Source: Pricia antarctica
GTDB taxonomy: Bacteria; Bacteroidota; Bacteroidia; Flavobacteriales; Flavobacteriaceae
DNA length: 64,000 nucleotides
Reading direction: 5' to 3'
Assembly (NCBI GenBank): GCA_011050085.1
Contig: DRGL01000036.1
Coordinates: 113,850 to 177,849, forward strand
The position numbers and the translations under genes are program-made. Below the pieces are notes generated by a model that worked only from the letters and a program-made list of their open reading frames with translations, searched no databases and was not told where the DNA came from. Below, in pieces: positions 9,511-18,065 of this stretch. How positions within the stretch are numbered: position 1 is the stretch's first letter; each line of letters starts with the position of its first letter.

Positions 9511-10428
9511 ATGAAACTAAACCATATTACCATACTATTTTTAAGCCTATGCGTCAGCTATATGCATGCGCAAGACGAACTTCCTATCAAAATAGACAAT
9601 GGTCATATCAAACCGCTTAGGCAATTTCTCGACAGTTCGCTACAAGCCAGTTTTGAACAGGAATTAAAAAGCCACCCAGATTGGGCCGATTTAATTGCCC
9701 AAAAGAAAATGGCGGTAGGCATAGTTGACCTAAGCAATCCCGAAACACCTCGGTTTGCACGCGTAAACGGGAATTTCATGATGTACGCGGCCAGCTTGCC
9801 CAAAATTGCCATTCTCTTAGCGGCGACCGATGCCATTGAAAAGGGAGAACTCAAAGAAACTGCAGAGGTAAAAAAAGATATGCGACTTATGATCAGTAAA
9901 TCGAACAATCAAGCCGCAACCCGTATGATCGACCGCTTGGGATACGAAAAATTGGAGGCCGTGATGACCGATCCAAAATATGATTTTTACGATGAAGAAA
10001 ATGGTGGTGGACTTTGGGTAGGCAAACGTTACGGCGGAGGTGGTGAAACCCATCGCGAACCTTTAAAACATTTAAGCCATGCAGCAACGGTCACTCAAGT
10101 ATGCCGTTTTTATTATCTGCTCGCCAACGGAAAACTGGTCAATGAGAAACGCTCGAAAGACATGTTGGCCGCGCTCGAAAATCCTGAACTACACCATAAA
10201 TTTGTGAATACGTTAGATAAAGTTGCCCCAAATGCAAGACTTTTCCGGAAATCGGGTTCTTGGCGCACCTTTCATTCCGATTCAATTTTGGTCTGGGGCG
10301 AGAATGCGAGTCGACGTTATATTATTGTTGCTTTGATCGATGATGCGAACGGCGAGCAGATTATTCGGGATTTGGTACGTCCGATTGAAAAGGTTTTGAA
10401 AAAGGACATATCTTTGGTTACGAAGTAG
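9511..10428 (+). CDS. Exported class A beta-lactamase-like serine hydrolase
   Basis: 305 aa. MKLNHITILFLSLCVSYMHAQ is a signal peptide with likely cleavage after AHAQ-like MHAQ. Penicillin-recognising motifs are present in the usual order: SxxK as S95-L-P-K98 in AASLPKIAIL, SNN at 131-133 in SKSNNQAATRM, and KSG in FRKSGSWRTFHSD near residue 247. The expected omega-loop Glu is not obvious (no clean ExxxN motif), so true beta-lactamase activity is doubtful; a peptidoglycan-related or esterase role is as likely. The gene precedes the NTT-like carrier gene by 93 bp on the same strand and has a second, larger homologue convergent on the other side of that gene. A TATCTTTG sequence at 9475-9482 resembles a -7 element. 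Confidence 0.82.
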   Translation: MKLNHITILFLSLCVSYMHAQDELPIKIDNGHIKPLRQFLDSSLQASFEQELKSHPDWADLIAQKKMAVGIVDLSNPETPRFARVNGNFMMYAASLPKIAILLAATDAIEKGELKETAEVKKDMRLMISKSNNQAATRMIDRLGYEKLEAVMTDPKYDFYDEENGGGLWVGKRYGGGGETHREPLKHLSHAATVTQVCRFYYLLANGKLVNEKRSKDMLAALENPELHHKFVNTLDKVAPNARLFRKSGSWRTFHSDSILVWGENASRRYIIVALIDDANGEQIIRDLVRPIEKVLKKDISLVTK

Positions 10429-10521
10429 AACAAGGTATTTTGTTTTAAACCTACCCCACACATTATGGGTTTGATGTCCTACGGTTTGCCGAGAGGTGAT
10501 TCCTAAGTCCAAATACTAACC

Positions 10522-13341
10522 ATGCTCCGTACCCTAGTCAAAAAAACATTCGATGTCCGAGAAGGGGAATTCCGGATTTCCCTGTATATGCTTTCGTATA
10601 TATTTTTGGTAATTGCGGTATTGATGATTATCAAGCCTACCGTAAATGCCCTCTTTCTTTCTGAACTGGGCGTCGAGCAGTTGCCTTTTGCATTTCTGGC
10701 GGTCGCAGTGACCGCTATCGGAAGTTCCTTCTTTTACTCAAGGGCTTTGACCCGATTCCCTTTGAACCGCATCATTAAGTTCACACTATTTGCGTCCACC
10801 ATTGCCTTGATTAGCTTCGGACTGCTCTTAAAATTTAATCTGGTTGGCGGATGGTTCCTGTACTTGTTTTACGTTTGGGTAGCCATCTATGCGGTTCTGT
10901 CAGCTTCACAATTCTGGGTATTGGCCAATTTGGTCTACACGATTAGGGAAGCAAAAAGACTATTCGGATTCATCGGATCCGGCGCCATTCTAGGTGGAAT
11001 TTTTGGAGGATACCTTACCTCCCTCCTAGCGCCTTTCATCGGTACCGATAACCTGATTTTTCTTGCTGCCATTCTTCTTTTATGTTGTGTACCCCTTCTA
11101 CGAAAAATCTGGAATTCCGGCATAAAGAAACTTGGAAAGCAAAAACGCCCAAAAAGAACGACAAACACTGGGGATAGACCTTGGCAACTGATCAAAAAAT
11201 CAAAACACCTGACGTATATCGCTGGTATTGTGATAGTCAGTGTGCTGACCGCCAAATTAATCGACTATCTTTTTAGCGACTTTGCAGCCGCCGCCATTCC
11301 CGACCCCGACGAACTCACCGCTTTTTTCGCTTTTTGGTTTTCAACCTTCAACCTACTTTCCCTGATCATACAATTATTTTTTACCCATCGCATTGTAGGG
11401 ATATGGGGGGTGGGTTTTTCGCTATTGCTATTGCCCATAGGTATATTTGCAGGAAGTATTCTATTTTTTATCATCCCCGAACTTTCCGCCATTATTGTCA
11501 TCAAAGCCATGGATGGGGTTATGAAGCAATCCGTGCATAAAAGTGCTTCCGAACTTTTGGCCTTGCCTCTTCCATTTGACCTAAAGAACAAGACCAAGTC
11601 CTTTATTAATGTAGTAGTAGACAGTATTGCTACAGGAATCGCAGGTTTCTTGCTGATATTTGTAGTGAAAGGCCTTGATTTACCATCCTATTATATAGCG
11701 GCCATCGTCATAGTTTTGGTCGGCGTTTGGGTATTTTTCATCCTCAAAGTGCGAAAGGAATATTATAAAACCTTCCGAAAAAATTTAGAAGTATTAACGG
11801 ATTACAGCGAGAAAAGCTTAAAACCGATGGTCAAAAAAGTGTCCGTTGTTAAGGGCATGCGAAATGTATTTCAGTCCGGTACCGAAGAACAGATTCTCTT
11901 TATGCTCGGAAAATTAATGGAAATCAACGACAAGCGATTTGAAAAGGATGTAGAGCAACTATTGGAACATCCTTCTACAAAAATAAGGACGGCTGCGATA
12001 CAAAACCTATATTTTTTGAATACCGCCACTATGATATCCAACGTAAACCCCCTATTACATACAGATGATGAAGCCTTGACCTTGGCGACCTTGGAATACC
12101 TATTGCTACATGCCGAAAAAGATCGTTCCCTAGTATACGATAGATATTTGGATACTGAAAACCGTCGTATTTCTAATGCAGCGCTCTATTGTCTAGCCAA
12201 GGAGTCGAGAAACAACGAGATTTTAAAAAGTACATATGCGCTGCATACTCGCATTTCAGACCAAATCAAACGTATAACTGATGGGAATGAAGAAAAAGAT
12301 TCGTTGAAATCCCTTTTAAAAACCATCGGAGCCGCGAATAGTCAAAGTCACTTTCCGTTTATCAACAAGTACTTAAAGGATAACCGTCCTGAAATCGTAG
12401 AGGCCGCTATTATCGCTGCGAGTCTCGGCAAAGATGCTAGCTTTATTATACCACTGATAGCATTTTTACCGCAAAAAGCGTTCAGGAAACTCGCTACCGA
12501 AGCTCTAATTGGCTATGGCAGAACTATGGTGCCCTTACTCACAAATATTATTATAGAAAGATTGGTGCCCCTTGAAACCTGTCGATTCATTCCTGGTGTG
12601 TTACAAAACTTTGCATCGCAAGAAACCGTTCGCAGCCTTTTCTTGTTGATGGAAGATAGCGATCTGACCATCAGATTAGAAAGTATACGGGCCTTAAGCG
12701 ACATTAGAAAGCAACATCCCAAAATTACCTTCAACAAATATAGAATCGTGGCCTTGATATATGAGGAGTGTAAGCTACACCACCGAACACTTTCTGCTAT
12801 GCACACACAAATCATTATATCGTATAGAAACCGGACAAAAGCCAAAAGAGAAATCAGCGACGAAGAACGAGACGCCCGTACCAGTCTGTTGGAAATACTG
12901 GAGCGCCGATTGAATGCCGGTCTGGAACGTATCTTTAAGTTATTGGGACTTCGCTTCCCCCAAAAAGATATCGAAATCGCTTATGAGGGCTTAGTAAGCG
13001 AAAAACAGGAAGCCCGAACCAATGCTATTGAGTTTTTGGACAATCTTCTTACAGGAGAACTCAAACGTGCACTTTTGCCTATTATTGAGGAATCTGCCCT
13101 TGACATAGCTTCTGATGAAGTGCTGCAAAAGATAAAACACAAAGTTCCGTCTGAAATGGAATGTTTTGAACTTCTGCTCGGCGGTAATGACTTAATGCTG
13201 AAACTAGCCGTACTCTATCTTATAAAACATCAAAAGGATGAGAAATATGTGCCGCTTATCATGAAATATATCAAAAGTGATAACTTAAAATTACGGACGT
13301 TCGCCCAAGAGGCTTGGGAGGGAATTCTTAAGGGGCGTTAA
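10522..13341 (+). CDS. NTT/MFS-like multi-span carrier fused to HEAT-like repeats
   Basis: 939 aa. Residues 1 to about 410 contain around 12 hydrophobic helices; the start EFRISLYMLSYIFLVIAVLMIIKPTVNALFLSELG resembles the ATP/ADP exchanger (NTT/Tlc) and related MFS carriers of Bacteroidetes. The remaining 500 residues are soluble and helical, with repeated units such as EHPSTKIRTAAIQNLYFL, LKDNRPEIVEAAIIAASLG, EDSDLTIRLESIRALSDI and KSDNLKLRTFAQEAWEGIL that fit HEAT-type repeats. In the family, NTT proteins exchange nucleotides across membranes, but many free-living bacterial versions are of unknown substrate. The protein probably sits in the inner membrane with a large cytosolic solenoid. 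It is flanked by two beta-lactamase-like genes. Transport substrate is not predictable. Confidence 0.8.
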   Translation: MLRTLVKKTFDVREGEFRISLYMLSYIFLVIAVLMIIKPTVNALFLSELGVEQLPFAFLAVAVTAIGSSFFYSRALTRFPLNRIIKFTLFASTIALISFGLLLKFNLVGGWFLYLFYVWVAIYAVLSASQFWVLANLVYTIREAKRLFGFIGSGAILGGIFGGYLTSLLAPFIGTDNLIFLAAILLLCCVPLLRKIWNSGIKKLGKQKRPKRTTNTGDRPWQLIKKSKHLTYIAGIVIVSVLTAKLIDYLFSDFAAAAIPDPDELTAFFAFWFSTFNLLSLIIQLFFTHRIVGIWGVGFSLLLLPIGIFAGSILFFIIPELSAIIVIKAMDGVMKQSVHKSASELLALPLPFDLKNKTKSFINVVVDSIATGIAGFLLIFVVKGLDLPSYYIAAIVIVLVGVWVFFILKVRKEYYKTFRKNLEVLTDYSEKSLKPMVKKVSVVKGMRNVFQSGTEEQILFMLGKLMEINDKRFEKDVEQLLEHPSTKIRTAAIQNLYFLNTATMISNVNPLLHTDDEALTLATLEYLLLHAEKDRSLVYDRYLDTENRRISNAALYCLAKESRNNEILKSTYALHTRISDQIKRITDGNEEKDSLKSLLKTIGAANSQSHFPFINKYLKDNRPEIVEAAIIAASLGKDASFIIPLIAFLPQKAFRKLATEALIGYGRTMVPLLTNIIIERLVPLETCRFIPGVLQNFASQETVRSLFLLMEDSDLTIRLESIRALSDIRKQHPKITFNKYRIVALIYEECKLHHRTLSAMHTQIIISYRNRTKAKREISDEERDARTSLLEILERRLNAGLERIFKLLGLRFPQKDIEIAYEGLVSEKQEARTNAIEFLDNLLTGELKRALLPIIEESALDIASDEVLQKIKHKVPSEMECFELLLGGNDLMLKLAVLYLIKHQKDEKYVPLIMKYIKSDNLKLRTFAQEAWEGILKGR

Positions 13342-13354
13342 AAAAAACGAAAAC

Positions 13355-14620
13355 CTAATCCTTTCTAATGAGCTTATCAATATTGCCGGCGAGATACATA
13401 TGGTCACTTGCGGAATTTTTGCGTAGTACGTTTGTCATTAGTACAACCATATAGGTGCACTTGTTAGGGTGTTCGACAATAGCTACTGAATTCATATAAT
13501 TCGTGACGTTTCCCATATATTTTCCACAAGCTTCACCTTTACTTCGGTCGCATTTATATAGACTTCCGGATTTGAAGTATACTGCGGCTTCTTTTAATGC
13601 CGAGGCTTGTGCATACCTTATGCGGCGGTCGGTCATGTACATCAGACGCTTCATTTCTAAACTACTTTCTTGATCAACCACATTACCCTGCTCTAACTGG
13701 ACCAAGAATTTCATTAGGCCTAGCGGCGAACCAATACTTCCACCTTTATCGCCAACATAGGTATTGGCACCTCTGGTAAAAAAACTTCCCAATCGCCATT
13801 CGTCAGCAGTTATTCCCAATTCACGCAAAGGAAGGTTGACGACATCGTTACCTAAATCAGTCAATTCTTTTTTAGGCGTTTCCTTGAAATAGGTGTCCGC
13901 TTCTTCTTGGGTCAAATCGGGGTAGTGCTCTCTGAAAGCGGCCATTAACAAAACCTCGCGCCATACAATACTTGCCGCACCATTGTTGCTAACGGAAAGC
14001 ATATGATCGGTCCATTCATAAAGTGAAAAAACATCGCTGGCAATGACTTGACGTTTTACCAATGTATTTTTTTCAATGTTATAAATGGGAATGGTGTGTT
14101 CATCGGTCATTCCCCAGACACCCGCTTTTACGGATTTGTTACGTAGTAGTTCCGTCCGTTTTTCGAAAGAATCAGGATAGATGTTGGCGAGCTGGGTAAA
14201 GAGCGCATTCAATACAGCAAGCTTTCCAACGCTTCCTGGCTGGTACCCCGCTTTTTCGTTACGCTGGGCATATCGAATGTTGTTGGGATCGGAAATATCG
14301 AGCACGGTCAGGGAATAACTTTTGTCCAAACCTTTGAAGAGGCCATTAATTTCCTTTTGGAATTCCTCGTCAATGGTCATTAAAGCGGTTGCACTGTCCG
14401 TTTTTCTAGAAAGCAGATTGAGCTCAATCTCGCTATACGATTTAAGTGCGCCCGCCGGTAAAGTTGAGGCATCTTTTATTTCACCGCTCTTTATGAGTTC
14501 TAAACGTTTTAGGCGTTTGATGCCTGTACGTTCGTAGCCATCTATGGGATAATGGCTTAGGGTTGTGAAAGCTAAAGACACTAGAACTATAAAAACTATT
14601 AAAGGGGATTTATTTGTCAT
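13355..14620 (-). CDS. Exported beta-lactamase-like serine hydrolase (larger homologue)
   Basis: 421 aa with an N-terminal hydrophobic signal (SPLIVFIVLVSLAFTTLS). The transpeptidase-type motifs are SxxK at Ser130-Lys133 in GSVGKLAVL, SNN in LSVSNNGAASIV and KSG in YFKSGSLYKCDRSKG. Like the 9.5-kb gene it belongs to the class A beta-lactamase-like superfamily, but it is longer and has a distinct N-terminal part of about 100 residues before the catalytic serine. A Cys pair near the C-terminus (CDRSKGEACGKY) could form a disulphide in the periplasm. It converges on the carrier gene with only 13 bp between stop codons. Function in antibiotic hydrolysis is not implied. Confidence 0.8.
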   Translation of the reverse strand: MTNKSPLIVFIVLVSLAFTTLSHYPIDGYERTGIKRLKRLELIKSGEIKDASTLPAGALKSYSEIELNLLSRKTDSATALMTIDEEFQKEINGLFKGLDKSYSLTVLDISDPNNIRYAQRNEKAGYQPGSVGKLAVLNALFTQLANIYPDSFEKRTELLRNKSVKAGVWGMTDEHTIPIYNIEKNTLVKRQVIASDVFSLYEWTDHMLSVSNNGAASIVWREVLLMAAFREHYPDLTQEEADTYFKETPKKELTDLGNDVVNLPLRELGITADEWRLGSFFTRGANTYVGDKGGSIGSPLGLMKFLVQLEQGNVVDQESSLEMKRLMYMTDRRIRYAQASALKEAAVYFKSGSLYKCDRSKGEACGKYMGNVTNYMNSVAIVEHPNKCTYMVVLMTNVLRKNSASDHMYLAGNIDKLIRKD

Positions 14621-14976
14621 ATCTTGTTTTGCTTACCTATAGGTGACTGTAATGCGTATTATGAATATTTAAAAAATGCAAATGAGGTATAGTTATCCCA
14701 AAGAAATATGTCCTTGACATTAGCTATTCAAATGAATAGTACGTAAAGCGAATTTCTTAATTGAAAACAGGATGATCGTTTTAGTTAATTTATACGGCAA
14801 CTAAGATTTCTATTAGCGTCATACTTTTCGTATCCTCCAAAATAACTTTCTAATAATCCTGACTAATTGCATTCAGACAAGTCTCCTGACTCTCAAAATT
14901 CAATTTATATCTATTTTCATCAGAAGGCCTTAAATCTATTCCATCCAACAAAGACTAAATTTCACAATAGGAAAAG
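14621..14976. other. Intergenic region, nothing recognised
   Basis: About 355 bp, A/T-rich, between the minus-strand serine hydrolase start and the end of the dikinase-like gene. No convincing reading frame, RNA gene, repeat or terminator was found. It should contain the promoter of the serine hydrolase gene. Confidence 0.5.
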
Positions 14977-17886
14977 TTAAAGCTTTTCCATGAGCGAAAT
15001 CTCTCGTTTTACGTCAATCTTAGGCGTAATCGATTGCAAATATTCCGAGCTTAGGGCCTTTTTGTTTTCCACAAAGGGACGAATTTGAAATAGCCAAAGC
15101 TTGTCGTTCTGAAAACCCAGCTCAACATCATAAGCGCCTTCGTAATCAGAATTGGTTTCCTTCGGAAGCGTTTTTCGGATGGTCTTGGCAAACTCTCGAA
15201 TTTCATCAATATTTTTTTCGTTAAGTACGGCCTCTTCAAAAGTGGCCGCTTTTTTCCCAGTACCGCCGGTGACGGGCAGACTGTTATACGAACTTTCCCT
15301 CGCCGGTGCCAATAAACGATATCCGCCATCATTGTATACGGTATAGGTCTCTGCGGATTGTCCGTCGACCGCACCGCCTGCCCCACGACTAAAAGCGATC
15401 GTCAAATCTTTTTCGTTTCCATTGTTGATACCTTTGGTAATCAAGACTCCGGAGTAATCGACGTCAACGCTGGGAATGACCAAAATCGAAGGGAACACAT
15501 TTTCAGGATTCAACAAATATTTTTGACGCCATTTAAAACTACGTTCAGTATAAGGAGATGCCCAGACTTCTTTGATACCGTCAATAATGGCCTCTTTATC
15601 GACTACATTGAATTTTGTGAGATTAAGTCCGGCACCTGTGAAATCCTTTAAATCTTCCATATTGGTGTCGCTGCGCAAGAAAACGGGGACTTCGCCTAAG
15701 CCTTTTCCTAAAATAGATTTGAAATCCCTTTGAAGTTCGGATATGAACTCCGGTCTTAAGGGCATTTTTGCAATGGCTGTGCGCAGGGTTTCCAATTGGC
15801 GCAACTGATAGTTTTCTACTTCAGGTTCGGGTATGTTTTGAGTTCGCATTTTTTCCGCCTCGTCGAACATAAGGTTTAGAAATTTCCAATAGGAAACGGA
15901 CTGCCCAGGCATGGGCTGGTTCATATGCTGTCGAAAAATACCGAAGGGGATAACCAAGCCTTCAACCACTTTATCAGGGAACATTTTTTTCAGCTGCCCT
16001 AAATTCGCAGCCTTTGGTCCGCATAATTGTCCGGAATCACTAGCATCGACGTTCCGTAGATTTAATACATCGGTATTGTCTAATCGTATTTTCTCGATCG
16101 GAACTTCTATCTTTTCGGTATTGCGTTCTTTAACGGCAAATAAATCGCGCTCTTGGGCGGTCATTTGCCCCTCAGGTTTCAGGATGACGTTGCCTTTGTT
16201 CGAAACGGCATAAAATACACGTTGGCCGTCATATTTTTTAAGGTTCTGTAAATTTTCACCGGAAAGCGCCGCATTCGGAATGCCCAAATTGCGGGCTAGT
16301 AATTGTACATGGGAGACCATATTGCCCTCGGCTACGGTTGCGATGCCCGCAACAGGCTTTAAATCGGCAGGGGAACGCATGAAAATATAGATTTTATCGG
16401 AAGACACTTCCACATCGTCAGGCGAACCTGCGACAACGACTAGCTCACCAAAGGCATAGCCAGAATTAAGACCGCGTATGGTACTCTGATTTGCGATGTC
16501 CATGACCTTATTGGTCAAGGCAGATTCTTTGGCAATAAAATCGCCAAGCTCACCCACACTCTTCCCTAAATGTAAGGCAATCGAACCACGAATACGATCG
16601 TCAATAAAGCCGTAGGCTTTTGGTTCGAACCCGGTATACACATTCACGATATTCTGATAGTTGGCCTTGACCATGGCGGCGCTCCACTCTACCGCGCCAC
16701 GAGCCGTCTCAAGAACGGTATTCAGTTCGGCCAAAGTCATTTTGTCTCTGTTAATGGTGTTGAGCGTATTTTTAATTTGCCCGTATTCCCAAAGCTCCAG
16801 ATATCCAGCTCCTGCCGAAGCTGTAGTTAGTACCTTAATTTTGCGAAGCTGTTCTCTGAGGGTTTCCGGTTGCCATTTTGAGGCATTTTTAAATAGAATT
16901 TCTTCTAATTTCAAAGAAACGTCCAGCAATTGCAACCGGGCCATCGGTCGTTTCTCCTCAATAATATCCTTACGGATATCGAGAAGTGCTTGGCCTGCTG
17001 CTGAAATTAATTCTGAATCATTGGTCCCTAGGGAATGGTTAGCAATAAAATCCTCTAGAGTTTTCCCCAAAGGAGTGTTTTTAAGTAAATCAGCCTTCTG
17101 ACCTATCTTTTTGATGTCGATAGGTTTGAAAAATTCGGTCATTGTGACTACCAGCACGTCAAATTGTTTGTTCTGAGTCGCCGTTAATTTCAATGCATTT
17201 TTTTTTTGGAACGCCTTTACTTTTTCGATATCGGCAACTTCAGGTTGGCCGTGAATCTTTACCCGTAAATCCATAAAGGGCGTGTAGGCATCCGAAATGA
17301 CCTTTGACTCACTACGCATGCGTTGCGCAAGATTAGCGTCACCACTGTGGGGCACATCTTTTAAGGATTGTCGCACAAGGAAAAAATTATCCCGTAGAAC
17401 GTCATCCTGAGATAAAAGCCATGTATAAAATGCTATACCCCAAGCTTCCTCATCCTCAGCTTGTACGGCTCCACGGTAGTATTGTCCCTTTTGATTAATC
17501 CATCCATTATCGACGGAACGAAGATATTTGTCAAGCTGATATTGTTTTAATCGGGAATGGTCATTTTTTGAATCCCAAAAATCAGATGTATTGGTATAGG
17601 CCAGCAATTGACCCAAATAAATATGATAGTTCTTTGCGATTGTCTCCACATCGTCTTTGTAGCGAGCGTGCTGCAGCCCAGGGCCAATATCTGACGGACA
17701 CGGATCTTTTGGTGCCCGTACACTTCCATCGGTACAGAACCAGCGGATATCTTTATAAGGTCCGCGAATGTCGTTTTTGTAGAAATTTATCTTGGCTGCC
17801 AATTCGGCGTTGTCTACCTTTTTTTGGGCTATTGCAGTAGGAATAATAAAGCATGCCAAAAGGAATGCTATCAGTAGTTTGGTCAT
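14977..17886 (-). CDS. Exported PEP/pyruvate-dikinase-like protein with glucan-water-dikinase domain order
   Basis: 969 aa starting with a clear Sec signal peptide (MTKLLIAFLLACFIIPTAIAQ). Residues about 22-480 are helical and not recognised. A phosphohistidine swivel domain follows, with the candidate catalytic His526 in NMVSHVQLLARNLGIPNAAL. Residues about 630-950 match the nucleotide-binding ATP-grasp domain: RSDTNMEDLKDFTGAG near 736, IKEVWASPYTERSF, and the terminal LWLFQIRPFVE. The order His-domain then ATP domain is that of starch/glucan water dikinases and is the reverse of pyruvate phosphate dikinase. The SHV...ARN wording also resembles the dikinases. Known relatives phosphorylate glucan or pyruvate inside the cell, so the signal peptide is odd. 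Substrate is unknown. Confidence 0.75.
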   Translation of the reverse strand: MTKLLIAFLLACFIIPTAIAQKKVDNAELAAKINFYKNDIRGPYKDIRWFCTDGSVRAPKDPCPSDIGPGLQHARYKDDVETIAKNYHIYLGQLLAYTNTSDFWDSKNDHSRLKQYQLDKYLRSVDNGWINQKGQYYRGAVQAEDEEAWGIAFYTWLLSQDDVLRDNFFLVRQSLKDVPHSGDANLAQRMRSESKVISDAYTPFMDLRVKIHGQPEVADIEKVKAFQKKNALKLTATQNKQFDVLVVTMTEFFKPIDIKKIGQKADLLKNTPLGKTLEDFIANHSLGTNDSELISAAGQALLDIRKDIIEEKRPMARLQLLDVSLKLEEILFKNASKWQPETLREQLRKIKVLTTASAGAGYLELWEYGQIKNTLNTINRDKMTLAELNTVLETARGAVEWSAAMVKANYQNIVNVYTGFEPKAYGFIDDRIRGSIALHLGKSVGELGDFIAKESALTNKVMDIANQSTIRGLNSGYAFGELVVVAGSPDDVEVSSDKIYIFMRSPADLKPVAGIATVAEGNMVSHVQLLARNLGIPNAALSGENLQNLKKYDGQRVFYAVSNKGNVILKPEGQMTAQERDLFAVKERNTEKIEVPIEKIRLDNTDVLNLRNVDASDSGQLCGPKAANLGQLKKMFPDKVVEGLVIPFGIFRQHMNQPMPGQSVSYWKFLNLMFDEAEKMRTQNIPEPEVENYQLRQLETLRTAIAKMPLRPEFISELQRDFKSILGKGLGEVPVFLRSDTNMEDLKDFTGAGLNLTKFNVVDKEAIIDGIKEVWASPYTERSFKWRQKYLLNPENVFPSILVIPSVDVDYSGVLITKGINNGNEKDLTIAFSRGAGGAVDGQSAETYTVYNDGGYRLLAPARESSYNSLPVTGGTGKKAATFEEAVLNEKNIDEIREFAKTIRKTLPKETNSDYEGAYDVELGFQNDKLWLFQIRPFVENKKALSSEYLQSITPKIDVKREISLMEKL

Positions 17887-18065
17887 TGGGGTGGTTTATA
17901 GAAGCTTTTAAAAGGCTGTTATTCACTGTATCAAAAGTACTGCCAATTTCGTTAGAAAATAAAAAATTCGATTTGATCAGACATCTAAATGTTGGATTTT
18001 AGAGTGCTTAAAATATATTAGATTGGCTGCCTAATTGAACGACTTTTGTTGTTTTTTATTATTTT

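Noticed and set aside
9511..10428. Calling the serine hydrolase a true antibiotic-resistance beta-lactamase
   Set aside because: The catalytic Glu of the omega loop could not be identified, so hydrolysis of beta-lactams is not supported.
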